The position numbers were made by a program, and so were the translations under genes. A stretch of 64,000 bases of DNA from Paragorgia papillata (taxonomy: Eukaryota > Cnidaria > Anthozoa > Scleralcyonacea > Coralliidae). The stretch is taken from positions 1,240,001-1,304,000 of the forward strand of contig JAWNZC010000446.1 in the NCBI GenBank assembly GCA_035771165.1, read 5' to 3'. A model generated the notes under the pieces. It was not told where the DNA came from and did no database searches. It worked only from the letters and a program-made list of their open reading frames with translations. How positions within the stretch are numbered: the first letter of the stretch is position 1; every line of letters starts with the position of its first letter. This document shows, piece by piece, positions 37,694-50,692 of the stretch.

Positions 37694-40350
37694 ACAGTCT
37701 GATGATCAGCAGATGCATTTCCAAAGTTTCCACCAGTTTCATTGCAAATGTATGACAAATCAACGAGCCGAGCCTGAGCATTCTAATTACATATATATAT
37801 CGCTAATTTGTATATACTTTGAACATAGTCCCTAGAATTATATTGTCTGGAGACGCGGCGAACATTAAAGCGGTTAACAATGAGCTACAATTTATAGCTC
37901 AACTATAAATTGGCACTGAAATAAGGTGCACAATCTTTTGTTTTACTTCATTATTATTTTACTTGATTGCTTCATTATACCAAAAATACAATGTGTTCAG
38001 CAAACGTTAAGGTGAAATAAGGTGCACAAACGTGAATAAAAACCTAGAACAAAGACTTTGACCGCGTTTCCAGACAATTTATTTCTAGGGACAATGCTTT
38101 GATGTGTGTGGTTTTACTTGTGGTTTTATAACCACAGTCTTAAAGAGACTATTTTAGTTCGGTCAACCAAGGTAAGATTTCAGCCAGGGTTGGAATTTCC
38201 CAAACACTTAAAAACCAAACTCCACTTTGTCATCACTCCTACGTGTTATCTTGTTTTTTCCCCGTACTGAACATTAATAGTTCCATATGTTTGTAATATT
38301 AGGGTCCTGTCCTGCTCTGCCCTCGCAAAGTTGAGATGTGCTGTCTCTTTACTCTCTGTACGTCACTGTGAGTATAACTATACATTGTATGATAATTACA
38401 ATTGAAAGCATAAGCCAAACGTTATGTACAAAATTCAGCAAAATCCGACCTCTAATATAATATAATATAGCTTATAAATATTATAGATATAAACCGTTTT
38501 ACGTTTTCCTGGCTTTTCTTTGTCTTTGAATTTGTCGTTAATTTAATAGTGTATTTTCAAATTAAAACTTATTGTCAGGAGTATTCAATTATAGGTTTGC
38601 ATATATAGAGACCTTTTCAACTAAGTATATTTCTCTAGACTATGTTAATTTGTCAGCTGGGAAGATATACCTGCAGCGTAAGCAAAGTAATTAAAAATTA
38701 GAAATGGAACTATCAGAACTATTAGTATTGCTGTGTTGTATACATGTTAAGAATGGTTCCAATTTCTTCATTCTATAAAAGTTTATAAAGGTTTGAGGCC
38801 GGAATTAATATTCAACTTGCATGACATTGGATGACATTGAAAGCACGCATGCAATAGACCATTTGCACGATGACGTGAGATGGCGTTGGGTGACTACAAC
38901 TACCAGAATGCTTTGCCAGTATTCTAAGGTTTCGGTTAAAAGGGATGACTCAAGAGGACCCGTCCAGTCCTTTCGCGGCTTTTCCAAAATATGTCGTCAG
39001 ATTTGTTGTTTCCAAATTTGTCGTCAACTGTCAGGGAATCTCACGATTTTAGCAATCTTTTCGATATACTAACCACAACATAAATCCTAACAGACTAATC
39101 TGAAATATTGTTTACCGCCTAGCTTTTTGGAAAAACATATTTGACGACATATTTTGGAAAAGCCACGAAAGGACTGAACGGCTCCCTTTGAGTGATCCCT
39201 TTTAGCCGAAACTCGAGAATCTTATCTGGCAAATAATTCTGGTAGTTGTAGTCATCTGCAGTACATGGTCAGTTAAAGTGTATGCATGAGTTAGTGAGTT
39301 CTATGTAAACAAATCAACGACCTTAATCATTGTCATTATTGTGGCTTATTTCAATTACTCGTGGGTAATTTTGTCCTTGATTTATGGCTAAATGTGCATG
39401 GCATATACATCGTGATTGTATACACAGTCTGAATGTTCTAACAAGAGGTTATGATAGTCAATGATGATCAGCAGATGCATTTCCAAAGTTTCAATCAGTT
39501 TCATCCCAAATTTAATGACAAATCATCGAGCCGAGCCCGACCATACTAATTACATCTATCGCTAATTTGCTATATACTTTGATTGACTTTTGCCTTTATA
39601 CAGTAATACCAAAGCCTTTTTGCTTTACTGTATTTTTTGCTAAAACCAAATATTTGAAATTTTCAATTTGGGAATTTTATTTGTACAACATGGATACTTA
39701 CTGTATATATTGTAAATTTCTTCATACCCTATAAATACAGAGATTCACAATGGAACTTTGATCTCTCCTGCTAACAGGGAGATTTTACATAGATATTTTC
39801 TTTATTATCCTATATACATCAGCCGGGCCAATTTATTGGATAAAATTATTGACGTCGGTTCATGATTATAAAATTTTACCTCCTTTTAAATGCTTTTTCT
39901 TTGAAATATTTCTTCTTATACTTGTGGTTTTACTTGTGGTTTTATAACCAAAGTCTTAGAGAGACTATTTTAGTTCGGTCAACCAAGGTAAGATTTCAGC
40001 CAGGGTTGGAATTTCCCAAACACTTAAAAACCAAACTCCACTTTGTCATCACTCCTACGTGTTATCTTGGTTTCCCCCCCCTGCTGAACATTAATAGTTT
40101 GTAATATTAGGGTCCTGTCCTGCTCTGCCCTCGCAAAGTTGAGATGTGCTCTCTCTTTACTCTCTGTACGTCACTGTGAGTATAACTATATACATTGTAT
40201 GATAATTACAATTGAAAGCATAAGCCAAACGTTATGTACAAAATTCAGCAAAATCCGACCTTTAATATAATATAATATAATATAATATAATATAATATAG
40301 CTTATAAATATTATAGAGATAAACCGTTTTCCGTTTTCCTGGCTTTTCTT
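37694..40350. repeat. Direct segmental duplication, two copies about 1.8 kb apart
   Basis: Two blocks recur in the same order and orientation. Block a, containing GATGATCAGCAGATGCATTT and GACAAATCA-CGAGCCGAGCC, is at 37700-37830 and 39461-39588. Block b, starting CTTGTGGTTTTACTTGTGG and running to the TAATA microsatellite and TTTTCCTGGCTTTTCTTTG, is at about 38110-38522 and 39920-40352. Block b is nearly identical between copies. The TAATA tract is longer in the second copy. A MITE at 38854-39260 lies between the copies. Confidence 0.85.
38854..39260. mobile_element. Foldback MITE family B, copy 1
   Basis: The left side holds GGTGACTACAACTACCAGAA, AAAGGGATGACTCAAG and CAGTCCTTTCGCGGCTTTTC. 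The right side is the inverted equivalent (GAAAAGCCACGAAAGGACTG, GATCCCTTTTAGCCGAAAC, TTCTGGTAGTTGTAGTCA). A second copy is at 53891-54272. Confidence 0.8.
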
Positions 40351-40352
40351 TG

Positions 40353-41035
40353 CCTTAATTTGACTTTGTTATTTAATTCAGTCTTTATGTTGTGTCGCGA
40401 TTCCACGCCTTTGAAATCTTTGAAATCTTTCATCAATTGATCAAAATTGTTTTGTCGATTCATATGATATAATTCATATAACTTAAAAATCACACGGTTA
40501 TCCTTGAAGTTAGCCCAATAGTTATTTGGACAACTGTGGTATCACCAATTTAACATGATCTGCATTATAAAAAAATATGTATTTCGTCAATACTTTTTTT
40601 TTTGGAATACACAAATAATACATTGTATACTATTGTATTGTATTGAAGACAAATGACATGCAGTGACACTGATGAAAGCAGGCTTTCATGGCTGACAAAG
40701 ACAATTGTTTTTCTATTTCTCCCACCTTCAAAAGGAACTTACTTAATATTGCTATTCTGGAACGTGTTTCGGATTAAATCACCGCCATTGTATAAGCCAA
40801 ATTACTATCATTAACACAAAAACAACAACAAAATAATTTCATGCCTTTAAATTTACTTTAAGATTCTTGAACCATGCGGGTGGTAGGGAAGTGTCGTATT
40901 TAGTCGCAACAGTGAAACTTGTATGCAGCCGTAACAGTTTTAGATTCATTTGTTTTTCTGCATGTTTCGTCCATATGAATTAGATATATAAGTTATATTC
41001 AGTATAAAATGATAGATGTACTGTACACTAAAACT
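40353..41035. other. Gene-free stretch
   Basis: AT-rich sequence with no recognised gene or repeat boundary. Confidence 0.4.
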
Positions 41036-41039
41036 TTAC

Positions 41040-41345
41040 TTACACAAAATATACTATAATTTATTATATAAAATAGAGTGTTTTATGGATGTTTGCGCCA
41101 CTAATAAAAACGATAATCTCACATGTGTGATTATTTATGATAATCTCACATGTGTCGATTATCGTGAAACGTATTAGACTTTACTGCTCTATTTTTGTGG
41201 GGAAATAGGACTATTTTTTATATAATAAATAGAACAGTACATGAATGCTAGGAAATATGAAATTTATTTCTCGTGTTGACCAAGATATCTCAGATATCCT
41301 AGTCAACACTCGAAATAAATTTCATATTTCGTCCGCGCATGCATG
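41040..41345. repeat. Nested foldback repeat
   Basis: Two inverted pairs are present: TATAATTTATTATATAAAAT (41053-) against ATTTTTTATATAATAAAT (41213-), and GAAATATGAAATTTATTTC (41250-) against GAAATAAATTTCATATTTC (41310-41330). CACATGTGTGATTAT and its variant alternate inside. Probably a MITE with another inserted next to it. Confidence 0.65.
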
Positions 41346-43549
41346 TATTATTCTCTATATTTATACTACAGATGTATATCTTTAATTTAATTGTTGTTCT
41401 AATGATTGAACATTGCACTTACCCTGTATTTGAGAAGGGTTGCTTTTCTGTTTAACGGTAAACCAGGATACAGTATGTATTCCCAGTAGTTTCCCCAGTA
41501 ATTAAAAATGCTTTCCCAAGGCAATCATGGCAATGTAACGGTCTATATGCTTCAAAAGTATAAAGCCTTTTAAAATTTTGGCTCAGTACATGTATCAGCT
41601 AGCATCATCCCCCATCCCCCATGGCTCTTAGTACATATATAGGTAGGCAATTAAGTGGAGAATAACAGGAACCGAATTAAGTGCATGTGCAAGCAATTGA
41701 GCCACAAGGTATAAATTGGCTAAAGCTTTTTCTTTATGAATTAAGAACATTTTCTCGTAAAGTAAATAAAATCTTATAATTTTGAAAGACCTTGGTAAAA
41801 ATAATTAGCCATTGTATGAGTTGTCGCTATCACAAGGGAGTGGCGAGTGATATAGCGTTAAGTTTGATATAATACAAAGACTTAGGGTTGCACCCACACC
41901 AGACATTATGTCGGTAACATATTAGAAGCGGAGGCAGACTTGTCATTTGCGGACGGAACATGGTTGTTCGCCGACAATGAAGCGGCGATGTCCGTGGATC
42001 ATGGAATAATACATATAGATCATAGGTGATCGATGATAATTATCGTGACCGTATATAATATTATGTTAGCATTACGAGACTACACGCGAGTAAATAATTT
42101 GCCGCACACAAGCTTAAGCATATATATGGTAAATTATTAAGATCAATGTATAGTATTGGGAATCTTTATAGAAATTAGAGTACAAAGTTTGTCCCGATTG
42201 ACTGTTACAATTTATCATGTTGATTGGTGTTTGCCAATTTCTGTTCTTGGTCGCGATTATTCGTAACCATGTATGTATATGATTGCCACCAACAAATGTC
42301 CGACACTTGTGTTCATCTTGAGTGTTAATTTCCCCGCCTATTTCCCACACTTTTCTTAACTATAAGTTGTGTTAAGGTAACTTAACATGCAGCATTTGTA
42401 TATATGCATCCGCAAAATGAAGTTATCCAATTTATCACTGTATAAGCCAGCCTGCTTTACACTACAAGATTTCTCGCCTATGTATAGTCATTCTAATTCT
42501 GTTTTTGCGTTGTTTTTCTTCTATTATATTAACAGACAACACACTATTGATACGATGCGTGGTACTAATAAAGTCATAGAAAGGGCGTGTGTTATCTAAA
42601 TGTTTCCTGAATATCAGCTGTTATAGACAAGTAAAGTTTCAAAGCTTGTGCGTCATCGCCCACTTAGGATGTTTAAGTGGAAAAGTTTAAAACGGCCTTT
42701 GAGGTACCTTATTCAGTTGTAGGTATATGCAGTGTTAGCAAAATAGGTAGACGGCTGTTAGTAACGCGTACCTCTAACGATAAAAGGCAAAACGAGTTCA
42801 TGTAATGTCTTTTGTCCAAATAACAGCTGTCATAGCTGTAGTTACTTAATTATAACGAACCTAGAAAGGCTGGATTTATTTGAGAACGATATAAACTATA
42901 CTGCAGAGTGCAGACTGAGAAGATATGAATTTCAGGTTTCCTGCAATACTCGATAACCCTTTCCTGCTCTTGCAAACATAATATTCGTCCCAAGTAAAAC
43001 GACGCATTAGTTATAATTGGTGTAGGGTTTCGTGTCACTCACTTCGTATCACAGAGATTCTCTTTTCTGTATTACAATATATCTCAATCGCATGTACTAT
43101 TACTAATACACAAAATTGATTACTGAAGAATCTTGCATGAAATAATTCAAATGAATCTATGCTGTAATGCCACTCTATTTCAGTATATGTCGAGATTTTT
43201 ATTGTCGTTTTATGTTGAATTTTTTTTGTACTCAGTTTGACTGCCCCTGTTACAAGATATGAGTGACAGCATATACATGCCAGTCCCAAAGGTTTTTTTA
43301 TAAGAAGCGTTGAATTTACTTGAATTAGAGAGGTGATATATAGGCATCACGGACAGATAACAATTTTTTTATATTTATCAAACATTTAGGCACGTATATT
43401 AGAACGGTCTGAATGTCTGATGTATGTCGGCGAGAAACTAATTGACTTTCTACAAATGGTTAAACTATTTTAAACTTTTTCGGTGTTATACAATCTATTG
43501 CCGTGTAAATCAGAAAAGAGTTTTTTATTCTTAACCGTTTTGATCTATA

Positions 43550-43812
43550 TTATAAGGACGCTTCTAAGTGCATAATCAAACCGTCCAGCATGACAAACAC
43601 TGCCAATGTACAATTAGGACAACACGATAATTTGGGAAAGAGCCGAATAGATAGAGAATCTAACAACAAGATCAGTGTTGTTACGTTCAAATTTTCCTGT
43701 TGACTGGCTGCGTTTTCCAAAATTATCCTTTCGTGATCAGGCTGATCAGACCATGTAAATGGAAGTATACATAATAATATCACTGAACTTGTCCAAAATG
43801 CCGACTTTCTAT
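43550..43812 (-). CDS. Candidate exon with signal-peptide-like start
   Basis: After a TATAG acceptor near 43812, the frame reads KSAFWTSSVILLCILPFTWS, a hydrophobic stretch with a plausible cleavage region. It continues about 60 more residues with a CPNC motif to a stop near 43550. No ATG lies in the exon, so a start would have to come from an upstream exon. No family is recognised. Confidence 0.22.
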
Positions 43813-44353
43813 ATACCTGATCTAAAAACTGCGGTGACTATAATTCTATATAGCAACAATATCCATGTACATGAACTATATCAAAAAGGATAATCGGTCT
43901 TTTTGTTCAACGTCCAACTGCAAAACAACAAATAGCTATAAAAGGTGAACATACCCCCCATATATGGACACCTCCCATATATGGACAATGAAAATGTAAA
44001 AAAATATCCATGTTTCGGCTATATATTTTTGGTGATGTTGTTCATAATTGGCACTAACCGAATGAAGCCAACATTTACTGAAAGGAGAGACGATACATTA
44101 CGAAGTGATGAACCACGCCGCATGCAAGGTCTTGAATGATACGTTTTCTTAGTTCTTGTTTATCGTGTATCGCAAGGCTAGCCGACTATATATCTTTTAC
44201 AGAATAAGGAGAACCATATTATAGGCAGACTTGGAAAGTTGTCAACGATTTATGTATTCAAAAATGCTTTATGGTTTTGAAGTTGTTAATATCGGCCAAA
44301 TACAGGGTAAATTCAACATTAGTTGTTGGATCTAGGTTGGACGACGCTCTGCA

Positions 44354-44390
<37 letters not shown>

Positions 44391-46282
44391 TCATCGTGAT
44401 GAGTTGGGTTAATAGGGACTAGGAGTTTCCAGTCTTTGCTTCGAGTCCAAAATTCTATGTTGCATCCCAAATGTACTAATGGCTTGCCCCGTATGGGTTA
44501 CGTAAAAACGTGTTAGTGATTGATAAAGTGTATCCAGCCTGCAGTCCCTACCTGCAGGTCGAACGAGAACTGAATAGGAAGAATATAAAGATCTATATTA
44601 GAAACATCTTCATGCATTTTCTTGACCTACATGCAGATAACATCATAACAACAATTATATAATTGATAATGCATGCATGTATTCCCTTGCATGGTCTATA
44701 TTATGTCGTTTGTCTGTTTAGAAGCATGTTTTGCTCAATAATCTAGCTCATGAAGCAATGTTCGATCTGTTAGTATTTTATTATATACATGCATTATTAA
44801 AATAAATATAATATATACCCTGTTTAGCGTTATTAAATTTTAAAGTATCGTATACATTGAATTTATTATTTGACGGGAGCATATGGACCTTTTATCGCGT
44901 AATTCAAGAAATTTAATTAATTTAATGAATCTAATACAGATGTGGCTAATTTTTCTCTTATCTAAAGTTTATATAATATGTCGGTTAAAATAATAATTAT
45001 AGATTTAAAGGACTTGAGACGAAGATTGTATAGTTGTGTCATGAGTGAACTGATTAGATTATATATTGTCAAGATAACAGATAGATGTAAAAAGAATAAC
45101 TGACAATCTTAGAACTATGCCAAACAACTGATTATTAGTGCAATTTAAAAACAATGATTTTAAACTTCTTCAAAGACAAAAAGTCTAGAAATAAATTGAA
45201 AATGGCTTATTTGAGCCAGTACTTTGTGGCTTTAGCATGCATCGACGAGTATTTCTTGTGTTGACATGCAATGTCAAGTATAACTATGTTGGAATGCATG
45301 ATTAATTTCACTATAAAATTAAAATGGTCAGAATCATTCACTATTTTGGCTTTTGCTCTGATGATTGGTTTTATGCCTTTGCTCTTTGGTTCCAAACATC
45401 AGTATTTCGTTATCTATAATACCTTAGCAATTCATTACCTGTAACCTTTTCTATACATAAAATGCTTATGTTTTATATGTATTTATGATTTAAGTTTTCT
45501 GAGATGCTACATGCTTCGTTAAATACACTCGTCTTAAATTACATCAGCAAAAAAAAAATCCGACTTTATCCCCTAATGTGCTTGGGGTGTTTGCCCGCCA
45601 TTTCGAACTAGTGGTTATAATGGTAAGACAAAGCAAGTATAAAGAACATGTGGAGTTTTATGTTTGACTTGGTAAGTGAAGCAGTTCTTATGAAAACTAT
45701 ATATATGAACATTCGACTTTTGCGATGTGAAGTAATTCGCGTTATAAATATATAAGTATCTTCACCCCTTGCACGATAATATGAGTAAAGTCTAATCTTA
45801 AATGAGTAGTTTTCTAGTTTAGTGCTAGAACTGTGAAACAAAGAAGGCAGCTTTGCCGTAGGAAATACAAAGAACAAAACTTGTTCATTCAAGAAAAACG
45901 ATGTCAGTGTTGATATATGTATTAGTATACACTTAGTGCATCATATCTACACTCGTATGCTCATATAGTGTTGACTAACACAAGAATTGTTGTCGTCTTA
46001 TTGGCTAAAGAAACGAACATGGCCGCTATGAAACAGGAGTACTTGTAAAAGTATACAATATACACCAGTTTACTTTAAGTTTCTTCTTTTAACTTGAGCT
46101 ATTAAGAATGTGTTGCTTCTTAGTTCAAGATATACAAATTAATTCTCGCATCTGCTCGTGTGTCCATTTGCAAAGTGAAAGCAAACTCGAAACCATGTTT
46201 CTATTTTTTTCATCCTATAAATAAAGATTATATAACAACTTGTTTTATACTCAATGAATGTAATTATTTTTACCTGGTAATC

Positions 46283-46372
46283 TAATCTTTGTAGCACACG
46301 TCGAGAGGGTAATTAGCGAAGTCTTCGTCTTCTCTGTCGTTTACAACGATTAGCATAATCCTTAAAAGTAAC
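46283..46372 (-). CDS. Candidate terminal exon or non-coding RNA exon
   Basis: A strong acceptor (TTGTTTTTCAG) precedes 30 codons reading LLLRIMLIVVNDREDEDFAN then YPLDVCYKD and a stop. An upstream GTAAGT donor at about 47357 on the same strand could be its partner. The acidic C-terminus looks non-random, but no family is recognised, and a long non-coding transcript would look the same. Confidence 0.2.
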
Positions 46373-47894
46373 TGAAAAACAACCCAATATCAAAGGTGGG
46401 AAAAGAATTAAACTAACTAATAACAATCTTCTCTTTCAAGACTCAGCTCCGTTTTCATGTTTTCATTCATCTCAATCCATGGTTATCCCCCTACACGATT
46501 AGAAGTTTAGCTTAGAAAATAAAAGTTCGTTACAGTAAGATTTTTGGGAGCATGCGCATAACATATTGGAAATTTCTAGATGGATTGTAGTGTTTAAAGG
46601 AAAGCACAAAGCTTGCCAAAGCCAGGGTTACGTAACTGTGGGGGCCTGGGCCTTATTTTCATAGAACGCTAAATTTACATTTATTAGTTATATATGCACA
46701 ATCGATAAAAAACATCAAAAAGACAAAACGGTTTATCATATTTCAACAATTTCATACAATACATATTTCATAATATATCATATTATCATCCTTATTAAAA
46801 AATATGTTTGCCCTTGCCGAGTGAAAGTGCCGAGTAAAGACCCTTTGAGCTATAAGATTGTTCGAATTCTGCATCTGCTTACTTTGGATTCTTGTAAAGT
46901 TGTTCTTGTTATGAATAGGTTTCGGAGAAAGAACTTTAAATGTTAAGCCTTTGAGATCACTATAATTATAGACCCTGGCTTCTTTTCACACGACACATTA
47001 GACCGGGAATGTGCAATGCCTGCAATGGAGGGAGAGGCATAATAATTACATTATCGTGACCTCTTCGATATTATGAAAAATATATAACTCTAACAACCTA
47101 CCGAGCGACATTGGCCTAATTTCCCTGCTGTTGGTTTCACATATACGTTGATACGTGAATCCATTTCTTCTGTGATATATAAGAATCGGATGAATTACTG
47201 CATGCTATTACCATTTAGTCTTGTATGGCTGCCATGATGAAAATATATATGAAGAATGATAGATTAAACACGCTCCGAAGGTAAATCTAAACGAAAAACA
47301 ACGAATCATAAACTAAAGCAGTACACAAGCACAAAAGTATATATATATATACTTACCCGCGTGAAGTCTCACATATATAGTCTGGGTGGTTGATTAAAAT
47401 CCTTAATCTTGATCTTAGCAGCTTGCAGCATCGTGTTTTTCATTTTGCGTTAATAAAAAGAGAGTATCGTCTTTGTTGACTTTGGAATTTCCTTTTTCCA
47501 CGCAGAAAATTAGAGTAAACACTTAAAAATATAACCGCAAACTATATAGTTTGCCCTTGGCGATATAATATTATGAAAGGACTACAGAGATGTAAGGTAC
47601 AGCCAAGATTCGCAACCAAAAAAATACACATGACGAGAACTTTGTCAGCGAACATTCATCGATCTAAACTCAATAAACAAGTTAAAAAGCTGAATGGTTT
47701 TCCATAGCAGTCACACAGGTTGAAATAAACTTCTTACTGAACTGCAGATAAGAGTTTAGAGGAAATTGCGCCTACGTTCTGTAGAGTATGCTGTCATAAG
47801 CGGACTCTGATAAGTCAAAGAAAGGCTGCCAATAACATTGACCTAGTGCTTAGAAATGAATTTTTGTGATTGAACGGGAGGAACCAACACTTAA

Positions 47895-48276
47895 CCCGGT
47901 CTCAAGTGAACAGGCCCTATCCGGGGGGGTAGGGATAACTCGGGGCTAGGGTCAAAGTTGATAAATTTTGTGAACGCTTCACCCCGAGCTATGGATGACA
48001 GCACAGTTACGCATGTGTAATTATACAAAAGTTGACCCTACACCCTAATATAACTCGGGTGAAAGCGTTCGCATGGAGGTAGGGTTAACTCTGGCCCCAG
48101 GGTTACCCTATCGCTCAGACCGAGTTATCCCTACCCCCCCCCCCCCCGAGTTATCTCGGTCTGGTGTGAACGGTTTACTTTTTTAACATGGAAATGAACA
48201 AACATCGAGATATCTCGGGGGATAGGGATAACCCTCCCCTCCCCGAGATAACTCGCCTCATGTGAACAGCTCCTAA
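47895..48276. repeat. Foldback repeat with GGGATAACTCGG motifs
   Basis: Alternating direct and inverted copies of TAGGGATAACTCGGGG and CCCCGAGTTATC, bounded by CTCAAGTGAACAGGCCC and CCTCATGTGAACAGCTCC. A C-run lies at 48135-48149. Probably a nested MITE cluster. Confidence 0.6.
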
Positions 48277-50390
48277 TTCTTAGATATAGTCTTGAGAAAC
48301 AACTAGAATATCAATCAAACAGTTCTCCCACGTGATGTATGTCACTTCCGGACCGACTAGATGATGTATTTGGACGTTTTAACTTAATTTTGAATCACAT
48401 GATAGCATTCTTTGAATAAAGATTTTTTCCAATTGATATCGAGAAGAAAGAATTGATATATAAAATCAAATTCCCCACATTGACCTTAGATATGGGTAAA
48501 CTCTGAGCCAATTAGAATATAAATGTTCATTCTTGTCTTAAAATTTGCTTACATTACTATGACAACCTTAAAGTTATGACTGTTATGTATATACGCTATT
48601 TGTAGCACATAGAGAATTAAAAAAATGTGTTTCCGTAATATGATTATATAATGGAAAGTAAAGTGCACAATTTAAGGAAAAAATTGCATGGATAGAATCT
48701 GAGCTAAAACATTATACTCGACACCTATTTGGCATTTTAAGGTTTAAAATAGGATAGTCGTACCTTTTAATTTTGCGGCTTTGTGTTTACCGTAAAAATT
48801 ATAGATAAAAATGACAATTTAATTAGTTTACGTCAGAAGATCCCCAGACTTCTGACAATTAGGACGCGGTAATTTTAGACAACAAGCACAGAACAAGACT
48901 TCAGTTCAAACTTTCAAAGGTTTCTCCTCTTGGGAAAAATATTTTGAATCGTCGTTGGCGAGATATGACATTACAAAGGATCCCAGCATGTTTGAGCAAA
49001 TAGGCCACATGGGCGTCGCCATCTTGGATTTGATGACGTAATGGTTACACTTATTCAAACCATGACTGGTTGTGGTATCTGACGTCATAAATCAATACAT
49101 TATGCGAACGAATCTCGTATAATCTCGTGGAGGGTTTTTAATGTTCATCGTACATGTATGTTACAAGTGTGCAATTTTAGTTTATTAAACTACCCGAGTG
49201 CTAGCTAAAAAATAATTGAAAATACCAAAGGTTCCGACCAAAAAGTGGTTGCGGTCGCTTAATTAAGAACGAGTTGAAAAAATCTCTTCACTATTTCGAG
49301 AACTTTTCTCAAGACATCCTGTGAAATTTCGAATGAATCGAATTTAAGTGTATACATGCATAATGATCGTTCGCGCGTACATGTACATGAATCGCTACTT
49401 GGGTTTGGAGTCAGTCCGGCTGGACCGATACTTGTAAATTCCCGCTCAATTTTTTATCTGCCATAGCAAATTAAACTTTGCTGCAACTCATGTAAACATT
49501 AGTTTCATATTAGGTAAGTTTGTTGAACTTTCCTCCACTATTACCAATCCCAAATGGTCTGTACTTGATATCGCTATGTCGACTATATATAATAACTCAA
49601 CTATCCTCTTTAGTTTGGCGGTGTGTATATACATGCAAAATTTTGAGAGATCTTACAAAATCTTCAATAACTCAATATCAAAAATCGATACCGCCGAAAT
49701 ATCAGCGACAGTCTCCATAATTTTAGGGGTGCTTTCCATTAAAACAAATCAAATTTTGGAGTTAGGGGCATGAATTAACCTCCTTATAAAATTTGTTAGT
49801 ATAAACTAACTAGTACGATTGGCTAAGCTTAGTAGTGAAAGAGTCAAGTTTTAAATACAAAACAATGGCAGAAAACTCGCATTTTTCTAAGGTTTCAGTT
49901 ATAGTTTTTTTATACGTCGTCGTCTAATTGTTAATTATAAATTATTCGCTTATACACTTTTGTCACTACTGGAATGAGTCAAGTGAAGTCAGTGAATCTG
50001 AGAACTTAGGCAGAGATATTATGCAGGCCCACATGTTGCTTTCTAATTGCAGAGTTTGGATGTTAGGTGTTGATTTTATGGAGGGAGGAAAAGCACAGGA
50101 GAGATCAACTACTACTTGTGGGACAAACATATGCACCCATGCATCTGTCGAATAAATTTCGTTTGATAATATCAAGGATATAATCAAGAACCTTTTCTGA
50201 TAACTCATTATGCACATGTGACGTCTGGATGTTTAATTTGCATTACACCAAACAAATTGAAATATCTCAACAACGAAGCAAAGAAACGAAAAACTGCAAA
50301 AGATATTACTCTGTTATTTTAAGCGTTCTTTCAAATAAGACAGAACTTAATTTTCGCTCCATGCGCAACCATCGTGGATGTTAAGAAACC
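48277..50390. other. Gene-free stretch downstream of the receptor gene
   Basis: No supported gene. Bases 50205-50365 resemble 58005-58150 in the receptor intron (shared AACTGCAAAAGAT and CTTAATTTTCGCT), so a dispersed repeat is present at both sites. GCCATCTTGG near 49018 is typical of MITE interiors here. Confidence 0.45.
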
Positions 50391-50692
50391 TCAGGAATCT
50401 TCCTTTGTAGTTTTCAGTGATTGGTAAACATTTTCATCGTTATCTTTTAAGGAATTCAAGTCTAATTCTTGATAGTGATTTGCTTCTGTAGGAGTTTCAT
50501 ATTCATGTGAAGTATTTCTCACTTCGAGAGCTATGTCTCCGTAAAACTCGGTCTTTTCTTTCGAGCGCCGTTCCCGAAACAAACGAATCACAAGAACACC
50601 AAGAATGACATTTACTATAAACTGGACGACGATGACGACAATGAAGCCTATCGTTTGCATGGAAGAATTTGGAGGAATTCCTCCTGAGTAAT
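50391..50692 (-). CDS. Receptor last exon: transmembrane helix and ITAM-like cytoplasmic tail
   Basis: This exon starts after TTTTGCCTAG and reads DYSGGIPPNSSMQ. A hydrophobic helix (IGFIVVIVVQFIVNVILGVL, codons at about 50654-50577) follows, with a basic stop-transfer sequence RLFRERRSKEK. The tail carries YGDI, YETP, YQEL (Tyr codon 50474-50472) and YQSL (50426-50424). YQEL and YQSL are 12 residues apart, which meets the YxxL-x(6-12)-YxxL spacing of an ITAM. The tail ends KTTKEDS and has no kinase or phosphatase domain. Confidence 0.85.

Larger units (their letters stand above)
41346..47880. other. Mostly gene-free AT-rich stretch
   Basis: No recognised gene. It contains a TA dinucleotide run (44360-44388) and two weak exon candidates listed separately (43550-43812 and 46283-46372). 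Many short frames are chance. Confidence 0.4.
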
